Assembly (NCBI GenBank): GCA_947044365.1
Contig: OX345636.1
Location: forward strand, 30,571,966 to 30,635,965
Direction: 5' to 3'
DNA: 64,000 bases
From: Petrosia ficiformis
Taxonomy: Eukaryota > Porifera > Demospongiae > Haplosclerida > Petrosiidae
The position numbers and the translations under genes were made by a program. Each line of letters opens with the position of its first letter. The stretch's first letter is position 1. Shown piece by piece: positions 45,301-57,300 of the stretch. The notes below the pieces were generated by a model. The model searched no databases. It was not told the origin of the DNA and saw only the letters and a program-made list of their open reading frames with translations.

Positions 45301-48300
45301 TTCTAGAGTGAGGGTAACCAATATTTGCACATCCCAATAAAAATGTTACTAGTTCTTACTCTTCCTTTTTGGTAATATACGGAGATGGACCACTTCAGGA
45401 CCAAAACTGCACTTTCCCTGATATTCTGTCTTGAATAGTAGATCTCGGGACTGTAAACTCCTCAGAAGCTTGTCTTAAGGTCCTGTACTGCTTTGCATGC
45501 TAAAGACAATCACTCTTCCTGATATTGTTTATACTTCATAGGTAGACCTTGACACGCAGAGAGGATCATACAATTAGACGAGTAAGTGGTACGGTCTTTA
45601 AATGCAGCATCTAAATAACATGGATGACATTTCATGAGATTACTGTCTTCATAAATAAATGAAAAAGCATCCCTACAATGACTGGACAATGAAAGTTAAA
45701 TCAAGTGCTATTGGAAATATGCAAAATAATATGTCAGTATGGCCTTCAATTAAAAAAATGTGTGACTGGTTAAAGTGTACGCACATTGGCATTTTAGATC
45801 TGGAGAACAATAGTTAGTAATTATATGCTACCTTTAAACCATACTACCATTAATTGCTTGTACTAGTTTTAGTATGTATTATGTTTATACAGAAGCTATT
45901 AGATGATGATTCATTACATTTATCATTTGTAGCATTTATAATTATTGCTAAAATTAGCACATACAATTAATAGTGAGTTTGGTATATTAAACAGATTTAA
46001 TTTACGAATTAGCTATAAGGGAACCATGATTACAGTACTGGTTAAAGTGGTCTATGATTACCTTTCCCAAAACAACAATGACGATTCTTCTCTGTTGGCA
46101 CAATTGGATAATCTTTAATTATAACATATATGTGTTATATATAACATGTTTCAGAGGTCTATATGCGTTATATAAACCTGCCACGAGGTAAGATATCGCC
46201 CAAGGGTGATATCATCCGAGTTGGCAGGTTTATATAACGCATATAGACAGATGAAACATGTTATATCTGATATATTTTAGAATGAGATTCATACCTTGGA
46301 TTGTCCTGCAAGAGATTGTCATTGAGTCCGTAAGAAATCGCCGTCGAGTTTCACAAGGTTGATATTCTAAAATATCAACCTATTTTGAGGTTTATATGAG
46401 AAATATAAACTTACACGCCCCATAGAAATGTATGGGCAATGAATCTCATTATGAGATATATATATATATATATATGCATAAAGTGTTAACAAAATGTAAG
46501 AGATGATGAAAACACTGATGGCAATTGATTACCTTCCAAGCACAACTCTCAAACGTGGAAGACTGGAAGACCGAATTTCTATTTACACACCCCTCACAGA
46601 TGGCACATGCTCAGAAATATCGTTGATATTCACTTCAGAGCTATTAGTATAGGTTATTATTGTTGAAGTATGGACTAGTAATTCTGTTGATGTTTTGTCT
46701 AAATGTCTTTTATTTAGTAGAAAATAAAGTGAGTGAACGACTTTACATTAATTTACACCTGTCTGTTTAAATCTGTGTCTGAACTTTTTGCCCTTGTGCC
46801 TGCGTAATGAGCCAGCTATCACGGTACAATATATGTCGTTAGTAGTGGACATCATTCTTAAATGGTCAACTTATCATCTACCGCTGCAGATTTGCAGAAA
46901 CAGATGTCCGATTATCTATTTGTCCGAAAATATATTAATTACTCTATGTGTACAGAGAGTACAGTCTTGTCATAATGTACTCCATTAGTAATAAGATAAC
47001 GCATTAAAATTTCTGCTGATATACATGTATACACTGTCAGGTAAATCTTGATAAACACAAACGTGTACTTTTTGATGTCGACACATTATTGAGTGTTTTA
47101 ATGATTAATAAGACCACTGCAATTGTAGAGAACTCTCGGATAGCAAAACTGGGAGCTTGTTGATCTCATATAATTCTAAATAGATAACTACTTTTGTGGA
47201 GCTACATGTACATGTATAAAAGCTGGAATACAAATGTTATCATGATACATGTCAATTTGCAAGGAGCAAGTGTCGTACTACATCTGTATTTCATTTCTTG
47301 AGCTACTCAACAAATAGTTTCAGCTCATACATTCGTGTACATGTATAGCAATAGGGTATCATCAACCACACACCAATAAAGAAACATTGATACCAAATAC
47401 TGGCTGTTTTGTGTGACCAAGGATGGTGTTATACATGTACTATATTGAGGTACAGATCTTTCAGTAGTACATAAAACTGGAGATACCTTTTCTATTACAA
47501 TGTACTTAGCCATATTACGTATAGGTAAATGCTCTGTAATGTAACATTTCATAAAAAGAATAAATAGCAAAAATATAATTAAACACAAATGGTCATAGTG
47601 TTTACTGCATGAATAACTGTAATTATTATAATTATCAGTTAGCAATAATAATTAATATTCCTTTTTCAACTTAACTTTGAAACACCTTCAAACTCAAGTG
47701 AAATTATATACATGCAATTATATGTTATTTACATGTATTGTAATTACTGTTACTATTGTGATATTGTACTGAATATAATTTTTGGTTATACACATGTACA
47801 TACATGTGTATGTACTTCCATTATTAATTACTGTACTTTTCTTCTCATAGCCAGTAGGTGTAGGAGATCAGAGACAATATCCAGGCTATCCACTACATCA
47901 ACCACCTGATGCTACACAATATCCACAACCAACACTTGGTGGATATCCTACACAGCAGCCACTTGATACAACACAGTTTATAGGTTATCCTCCATCTAAT
48001 ACAGGACAGTATTATCCACCAACTGGTGGATATCCTCCTCAACAAGTTGAATATTCACAAACACCTTCTGATTACAAACTTGATGGTTATCCAATCCCAA
48101 CTCCAGCACCACAACAGGTAGATTTAAACAGTGTAACATAAAATACATGAAATTCAGTGTTTTTGTGTATCATTGTCACTAATTGGCTGAAGTTGAACTT
48201 TGTTGAGGCAATTTTTAATATCGAAAGCTATGAAAAATTGTCACTTAAACCTGAAATTAATATTCATTATTATTAACATCATTTCAGTAGTAAAGCCTGT

Positions 48301-51300
48301 TATGTAAATTTGTATGTCACAGTGATGGAGTTAGCAAAATGAAATTTTATACAGTCAGAAATAATTTTATCATGCCATATGTTAATCGATCAACTTCCAT
48401 ATCTCAGTGTCATACCTTCATCCTACTTTTAATTGCGTATATTAGTTTTAGTGATTTTAGTAAGCAGTGTGCTTTGCATGATCTATTCTTTCCCCTCCCT
48501 AACACAAAGTCCTGTATAAAACACTGAAATTGCTACAATTAGTACATGCTAAAAATTATATTTCATGATTATTATAATTATTATTGTAGGCATATTAAAT
48601 GTGGCTCAGAAATTTACTAAAATTTAATGCATGTTAAATCCGAGCATTTAAAATCGCTAAATTTAGTGGGTGCAATCAGCAGTTGGCTTAAGGCCTAGTC
48701 TTATACTATTTACAAATGTATACAATGGTTTTGAATAATAGTATTAGCACCTAGAGAATTCTTACTCCTATTTTAACAAAATGTAGCTGCTTGTAGTAGA
48801 GAGTTTATTTATTGCTGTGTAGTATGACAGCTTTTTGATCTATCATGAAAATAACAATAGGGATGTAATGGCTAAAGGATTATTTATGATGCTCATAATT
48901 ATTATGTTCCTTTTCATTATATAGGATACTGTTTTGTCAAGTACTGAAGTAACTGGTTAGTTGATTAATCTGCTATCACAAAACATAAAATTACTGTTAG
49001 CAGGAGCTTATAAGCGCCAAGAAGTGGCGGAAAGGAGCGTCAAACTTCAGTCTATTTTGCAAACCATCTGTTGTTGAATCACACCTATGCAAACTGCCTT
49101 ATATGAAAAACCTCTGTAAACTGTGTAAGTGATTTAAGTAGGCGTGATAAATGTTTAAAAAATAATTATAAATCAACTATCGTGTGCATCTGATAAGATG
49201 AGTCTGTACGTATTATCCCGCACTTTTTTCCAGACAGAAACGATACTAGTATAGTCAGCAAAGGATAGGTGCTACCAAACTCTGTAACAAATGAGTCAAA
49301 GTACTGTGTTGATTCTACAGGGTGTACAAAAGGACTATTAATAGACAACAACAAAAGCAATAAAATAAGCACATGATGATTAGTTCATTACCTGGAGCAG
49401 GATTTGAAACCGTGTCTTATTTAAGCTTAGTTAAATTTTGGTTTGTACAACTTGCGTTTCAGGCTTCCAGTTAGTTTGAAGTGTCCCATTTGAAATGTTC
49501 CATTCCAGAAATCTGTGCATTGGTTATTTTGATTGCAATTTCATCTCTACTAAACTTTGAATCTACTTAGGAGTGTGGCTTGATCGACTTTTCTTCTGCA
49601 AGAGTTCGTTTGACATTGTTTTCTTGACTACGGTTCTAATAATTGCCCACCCACTTCGGAACACTTATCTTAAACACATCCTTTTGATCATATTTGGAGT
49701 TTTGCTGAAAGTTTGATTCGACAACAGATGGTTAGTGCAGTTTGATTCTCCTTCGCGGTGCTCATAAGCTCCTGCTGTTAGCAATATTGAAGCTACCGAA
49801 ACGTTTGGTTATTAATAAAATATTTTGATTGGTGAAAAGAAATTAAAGATGAGAATTACCCAATCATTCAGGACTATTCAATATTACATTACACACTCTT
49901 TATAACACATTTATTAGGCTATATGTTTCATATGCATGTAACTTGGCTGATCGTTGGTGAATAATGTATCTGTGATGATAATGTAATTAGGTAATACAGA
50001 AGCTAGGAACTGATTTCATAATTCATCAATTAAAATATAGGCAGTATCCATGCCCCTAAATTAATGTAATTATAGGATATGCATTTGTGTTGTTTCAGGT
50101 TAAAACTCTAATCATGTTGTACAGGGGGAAAACATGGAAAATGAAATACTAGCCAACATGTTTTATTACAACCTAATAGATACATTGTATGTACATGTAC
50201 ATGTAAGTTAATTATAATACACGAATATATTTTTCCAGGCACTGGTGATCCAAACGTACAGCCAGTCCATACTCCCATTGATACTACTTCAAGTGTACCT
50301 GAAGTTGGTATGTTCTTTTCCACTAACTGTTGTTATATTTTATTGAGAAATATGTATTATTACTTGAGTAAAGACAGGGCAATTTATGACAAGAGTGTGA
50401 AAATATTTTGACAATTGCCCAATTTTCTGTACTTATATTTCACATTGTTCATATATTCAGTTATAGTTGATGACACTGATAAAGAGGATGTACAGGATGA
50501 TATACAGACACTGTTTGCTGCTGCTGGTAACACTAAAGGTCTAGCCATTATAGTTGGAAGTTCTAAACCATCTGAGTTTCAAAAAAATATTCGAAAAATT
50601 CGTACGACTTTTAAAAGTGAGATGAAGTTTCCTGTGCTTTTCAAGTCTGACAGCACTCGTGAAGAAATAGCTACAATGGTGCAGGCAGCAGCTGAATACA
50701 AAGAATACCCCATATCTTGTGAATTCATTATCTTTTATTTTGTTGGTAATGGTATAGTTGATGAAGAAGGTCGGCCATTCCTATACGATAAGTCAGACAA
50801 TAAGCTCAGTGTTCATAAATATGTTGTGGCTCCATTCTTTCCTGAAAGCTCTCCTGTACTAGGAGGTCGTGCCTGTTTGTTTTTCTTTGATTGCTGTCTG
50901 AGTAGTCAGTATGAAGACAGTCCTCAAACTAAGAAGAAAGATGTCACACTTCCAACTTACGAAAACTGTCTCTTTGTCTACAATGGATACGAGAAGGCCA
51001 CTGGACAATGGACACCATTTTTTAATGAAAATGTGAAAGACAAATTGTCAATATCCGATATTGTTTCTAAAACCTGTGGAGACATCAAAAATCAAAACTC
51101 AGAAGAATTTCATGAGCCTTATGTATTTAGTAGTATTTCACCAGTATGTATCAATGGTAAGTAAATCACATATGTGACCAAGCAGGCGAAAAGGAGTCAA
51201 AAGTAACAAAACCTTTTTTTCCAGTATACATGTAGCATAAAATTCAAGGAAACCATGATACTATCATGATTTAGAAATTTAAGCACCCATAACTTAGCAT

Positions 51301-54300
51301 GGTAAGTCACATTACGAAACCACTACACCATTATGATGTCTACAGTGCATATACATATATGTAAAAAAAAAATACAATTTGAACTTTTGACCCCTTTTCA
51401 CTTGCTCAACATAAGGCAATGTAATGAAATATACTTGTTTATCATATTGTTGTTCACATTAACCTCATGATACTGGATAATTAATTGAGAAAACCTACAT
51501 TAATTTATCAAAAAGCCATTAAAACCATATTGATCATAATTAGCACTAATTTCAAACCTTCACCATGAAATGATAAAAACGCTGGTTAGCTTAAATTCAT
51601 TAAAAATATGCAGTTTTTTTATGGTCTCTTAAACTGTCAATCTTAGACTATTTCCTACTTACATGTAAATGTAGAAAGACTTAAAGTTGCATTCTACACA
51701 TACTTATTACTACTGCTCTGACATATTATCCATATAGAATAAGAAAAAGGTCAGTTGCAAAGGTAATAGTAATTGAGTAGACAAAACATGGCATTTTTAT
51801 GGTACTCGACTGGAATTACCCTTACTTATCCTCCTAACCAAAATCCTGTATGACACTGCTGTGTGGGGGGCCAGAGCCCTCCCCCTAATGATATTCTTGT
51901 AATGACCTACACATGTATACTTAATTTCATCTGCATACCTACAATTACATGTGTTTAGGCCAGCCTGATGATCAAGTCCAATCACAGCCCCCACCACCAA
52001 TTGAGTCACCTGAGATTCAACCAATAGTGCAGGAACCGGAACATAAACTAGAAAGTTTAGTCGAGCCACTGCCAACAGAAGAGCAAGCTTTTCCACTCGC
52101 TCCAGATATTGCTGTTGCATCTCAGCTATTAGTTCATGAACCGGAACATAAACCAGAAAGTTTAGTCGGGCCACTACCAACAGAAAAGCCAGCTTTTCCA
52201 CTCACTCCTCCAGAAATTCCTGTTGCATCTCAGCCAATAGTTCAGGAACCGGAACACAAAGTAGATAGTTTAATTGAGCCACTACCAACAGAAAAGCCAG
52301 CTTTTCCACTCGCTCCAGATATTCCTGTTGCATCTCAGCCAATAGTTCAGGAACCGGAACACAAAGTAGATAGTTTAATTGAGCCACTACCAACAGAAAA
52401 GCCAGCTTTTCCACTCGCTCCAGATATTCCTGTTGCATCTCAGCCAATAGTTCAGGAACCGGAACACAAAGTAGATAGTTTAATTGAGCCACTACCAACA
52501 GAAAAGCCAGCTTTTCCACTCGCTCCAGATATTCCTGTTGCACCAATTGAGATTCAGCCAATAGTTCAGCAAGCAAAACATCAGCCATCAAGTCTAGAAA
52601 CTTCACCACCAGCTCCAAAACAAGATATTCCAGATATACCAGTTACAAATAATACTAATGATTGTCTTTCTGGTGAGTTAATGGTTTATAGCTGTATAGC
52701 ATCAATTTGGAATATAAATTATGTATAAATTTGAAAAAAGGGACTGTGGAATGATTGTGATGAAAATCATGAAATGCCCTTTCTATTCTGCTATTACAGT
52801 ATGTGTGGAAAGTTTATAAGATTTTGTTTCTAAGCAATGTAATGTTAGTTCCTCCTGGATACCAATGGTGTCCTATAATAAACTAATGGAATGGCAAGTG
52901 TTTAATTATAAGTAAGTATGTAAATGTTTTTTTGAGGGAAAAGGTCTAATTTTTTATATTTCATTACAAAAAAAATGTAGAAATGTTTAAGCCTCAATTT
53001 ATAAAACAAAGTTGTCTGTCTATCTGTCATAATTGAAAAATGTGTACATAAGTACAGCAAGATACAATTTTACATGTTGTGTTTGAAAATTTATTGTTAA
53101 ACTTATGATATTAGCAAAAAAGTGACTATTTAGTGCAACATACACCTGTACATTCATTCGGCAATGTGAAATTGGTATACTTCTTAGTTACAAAAATTTC
53201 TTTTACTGCATAAAATGGCTGATAACAACGATTTTGCACCAAATATCATACAGGTTTTCATTAAAGTGATATGTAGCATAAGTAAACTTGTTTATAGTTA
53301 TTCATAATTATACACGAACCAATACTTATGTACATGTAAATTATAATATTCCTTCATTAACAGCATTTCTGATACTCATAATTAATTGAGAAAATGCTCA
53401 TTTTTATTAAAAGAATCAGCAACCAGAATGTACATGTAGATAATCAGTATTGGTTATCAATACATATAATCTAAAGCAATTATTGATTTATTGGAATATA
53501 ATCTCTTATCAGTACATAACTATAATCCATGTACATGTACTGTGTACATTTTGTTAATTATGTAGCTAGTGATCTTCAAACTGTACTGGAAGAGACCATT
53601 GAAGTTACCTGCTGGGAGGAAGTGGGAAGTACTCTGGGTATACCATCTTTTAAATTGGAGAGAATTGCGGAAGAGAACAACAAAGTGCTGGCACGCCAAC
53701 GTCAAATGTATAAAGTTTGGATTGATTCTGGAAAGGCTACATGGAAAGGCTTGTGTGATGCTCTTCGTAACGTTTTAGTGAACCAGAGTATAGTTGCTGA
53801 TAGGATAGAAAAGAAGTATCTAGAAATGTGAGATTTAGTGCCTTTCATTCAGAATTATATTACCTCACAAAGTAATAATATTATATTGATTGGGTGTACA
53901 CGATATAATTCTAGTGGTTTTTACTGTTACATGTCACACAGGTGCATGAGATGTTTGATTTGGACCCTGCCAGCTGGGTTGCCTTGGTAGCTCAGTTGGT
54001 AATAGCATCTGTCTGGACCGCAGAGTGTCATGGGTTCAAATCCGTAACTCATTTTCATTTTTTCATTGCCTCAGGTGTCTTTCTTTCTTTCTTTCTTTCT
54101 TTCCATCTCAAGTGTTATCATGTACATGTGTATGTGTGTACTACTACATTACATGTATGTTACAGTTACATATATTTTTGTTTTAGAAACAAAGTTCAGA
54201 AGCAGTCTGAGGACAACCTTGTGAGTTAGCATCCATTTGGGGGTTGGGGTTGCTTGCACACATTAGTTACATTGTATATATATAATACACTGTTTAGTAG

Positions 54301-57300
54301 GCCCTTGTGAATGATTAATGACATATAGAAAAGTTTCACATGCCCATTTATTTTGGTGTTGTATTGTACATTGAGCTCCAACTCAGTTGATTGAGTTTTC
54401 ATATGAAATTTCTCTTTTCGGTTGCAGTTTAAACCCCATGACATTTTTGTTCATACCTCTAGTTATAATTTATCATAACTACTGTATTCTACTTCATTAC
54501 AGAATCAAGATTCAAAGATACAGCCTCGTGAGTTATTTTAATACTACATGTATTAAATAATACAACATATGATTATAGCTGTACCTTTTACTATGCAAAT
54601 GTACATATATGTTACCCTGTGTTATGGATTATGAAATTGTTGAACAAATGCTCATTAGATTTGGTAGAAGGCACAAGTAAAGAATATCCTAATGAAATCT
54701 TAACAATGCCAGTACACCTAACATACTTCTTAAACAAGATGCTGTAAGATATAATACAAACAATGCCAGTACACCTAACATAAAATCTTGTATAGGTGTA
54801 CTGGTATTGTTAGGATATTATTTACATGTACCTACTACCTACCCATTACTTTGCCGGAAAGACAACGGAATTTGATATCTAAGGAGAACAATAGTTGATA
54901 CTAAGGCTGGGTCAGCTAATCTTGAAAGTGATTATCGATTGTAAGTCTGTGATATCCATTATGCTAATCATTCCTTTTTCAAGCATGGAACAGCAAATAT
55001 TGTACAATATGGAAGTGACAGGAAGCCTTTTTGATCATCAAATGGGAGGGGTTTCCTGTATTAATTGACTTAATTGGCCTAAATACTTCCACTGATTTTA
55101 ATCAATTCATCAATCGTTTTGAAGTTGGTAATGATGATATCAGAATCTCAGCCCATATTCCCTGCCCTAGTTGATACCAGTTTTACCTTGTAAAGAATGG
55201 GCAAATAGAGAACATTCATTATATTTTGTTTATTTCATTAAACTCAGAGGTTTTTGCAGACACAGTTACATATCATCACTTTTGTCATAGTTGTAGGTAT
55301 AGGGGGGAGTGTTTATAAAGGCTTGATAGGATGCCCCTCTGATATATTGTGACAAAGCCTTTCCCATTTCAAATGTCAGTGGTTAGTCCCTAGTACTCCT
55401 GAATGAAACCCTGTGTATAGCCATTTAAAGTGGTATATAACTTCAAAGTAACCACAGCTTTTATGAATCAGATATGAAACCTACATGTACCATTGACCGC
55501 AGTGACATAAACTACAAGTATCATATCATCATTACCAACTTCAAATCGACCGATTTATTATTCTCTTGTAGAGGAATCCCCAGTTCAAACTGTACAAGAA
55601 AGAGATGTCCAAGTGAGCCAACAAGCAGTGGGTGAGTAAAATGTGTTACTTAAGGTGGTGCTCTGGGAATTAGCATATTCATGAGTAATTATTCCTATTC
55701 CAGTAATTTTTACAGAAGTAGCTTTTGTCTTGATGGTGCTCACCATCTTTTAGCTGATTGTACCTTGTGTGATGAAAGTAACTCATACTAGTACCTTGGT
55801 CTATAGACCAATAACGTATAGTTTTATTATGGGCCAAGGCCATCCGTCCCTATAATTACTTTCCCATGTGTTCCACCAATTTGTTCGGTGGACAATTAAT
55901 GGGCCTGGAACGTAATACAACCCGCGCTCTAGCTATTCTACCTGAAATATATTCCTAAAGTTCTACAAGTTCCTTTAAAAGGTAAAGAGAGTAGATAATC
56001 AAAATAATAACTATAATAGGCTGTTGTGTTTCAAGCATGATAAAGTTAGCCATGATTACTGAATACTGGACACCACAAAGCAGTCATAGGGATACTTTTT
56101 TCTCTGTATATCTTGTTTAGTTATAGTTAACTAAAACTACAGTAATAATATTATGTTGTCAAGGAAGGTACATCTGGCTTGGTCAATTAAAGGGTGACAA
56201 GCAACGGAATTGATTAATTTTATACATTAGCTGAAATACACTTCAAATGTTTTTACGAGATCCTTTAAAAGATTGGATGTAAACAAACATGTTATTCTTT
56301 TAGTAACTGGTTTCAAAATTTCAGTGTTGTAGAAAGTGCTTTGAAGCTAAAACTCACACTAAACAGATTAATGAATTTTGCTAATTACCCAAATCACTTC
56401 ATTCATTATACACACATGTAATATGTATAATTATCCATAGATCAGCAACCACTTGCTGTAGAGACATTTGTTGAAGACAGCCAAGAAACTAGTTGTGAGT
56501 ATAATCTGTTTATTATTACACCTATCATTATCACCAAGCCTACTGAGAGTTTTGGGTATTTCTCCAGGGCCCAGGCCTAATGGGGGGCCTGTCAGGGCCA
56601 TACCATGAGAAAGTCCCATGAGGTTGATGGTCAAGGTCTGTAATTTAAAGTTCAGTTATGTATGATTATTTTAACCTGAAAGTTGGAAATTTGTCAGTTC
56701 TTGGGGTTGTAAACCAACTACTTTGTAGAAATATTAATGATTGCTACACCCCTCATGAATAATTAATTATGCTAAAAATTCATACCATGCTTTGGTTACT
56801 CTTTTAATAGTGCCCCCAGTTGAAATTAGGCCCAATCTACTCTCTCAGCGGCCTTCATCATCATCACCAATAGCAATTTAACTTGCACTCTTGTCCCATT
56901 ACCAATATGCTTCAAATACAGCTCAGTTTCAATTAAGTGGACATTTACCTGAAAAACATGACATCTTTTATGTTTATAAGACTGGCTCATTTTATAACAC
57001 TTCATTTTATTTTATTATTATTTTATAGCTGACTCTAGTAAGCCACTACCACAACCACAAATCCACGATACACCAGCTGGTAAGTACAAATATCAATTGC
57101 CACACTGCAACAACCACCTTTATTATAGCATTGTCAGTCATGCTAAATGTATATATATAATTATACATGATTGTATCCAATGTTTGTATTTTTTATTCCT
57201 AGAACTAGTGTTGTTTTAGTATAATTATAGGGGCCACATTTGTAGTTTAATAAACATATTAGTTTCTGGGTTTTAGTTTTGGTTAACTGCCCAATTTCCA

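Larger units (their letters stand above)
40972..46944 (-). mobile_element. Pogo/Tigger-like element in intron 6, long inverted termini
   Basis: The left end GAGTAATTAATACATTTTC (from 40972) and the right end (read inward from 46944: GAGTAATTAATATATTTTC) are flanked by TA (40970-40971 and 46945-46946). The inverted similarity continues for roughly 400 bp (to about 41400 and from about 46560), including the stretch around GTCGTTCACTCAC. The minus strand carries a pogo-type transposase remnant (45530-43690). The element explains most of the 6.9-kb intron 6. It also contains a 120-bp palindrome and a duplicated small exon, so it may be composite. Confidence 0.8.
40789..50307 (+). other. Tyr/Pro/Gln-rich exons (6-9) of the fusion gene
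   Basis: Exon 6 (40789-40929) reads YPLPVNTGYSGGPQYLP and GYPPSGTYPPQQ. Exon 7 (47851-48117) has many GYP, YPP and PQ repeats (QYPGYPLHQPP, TGGYPPQQVEY). Exons 8 and 9 are short (31 and 69 bp). The composition is low-complexity and likely disordered, like linkers in ESCRT- and annexin-type proteins. I see no NPF or DPW motif or clathrin box of the usual epsin tail. Confidence 0.7.

Noticed and set aside
51797..52618. Leu/Val-rich minus-strand frames with repeats
   Set aside because: They are the antisense of the Pro-rich repeat exon of the fusion gene, which has the splice sites and the phase on the plus strand.
53988..54060. Functional tRNA gene at the SINE
   Set aside because: The A and B boxes are good but the 3' end runs into a SINE tail with a CTTT repeat, the T arm of copy 1 is imperfect, and the same unit occurs three times nearby.
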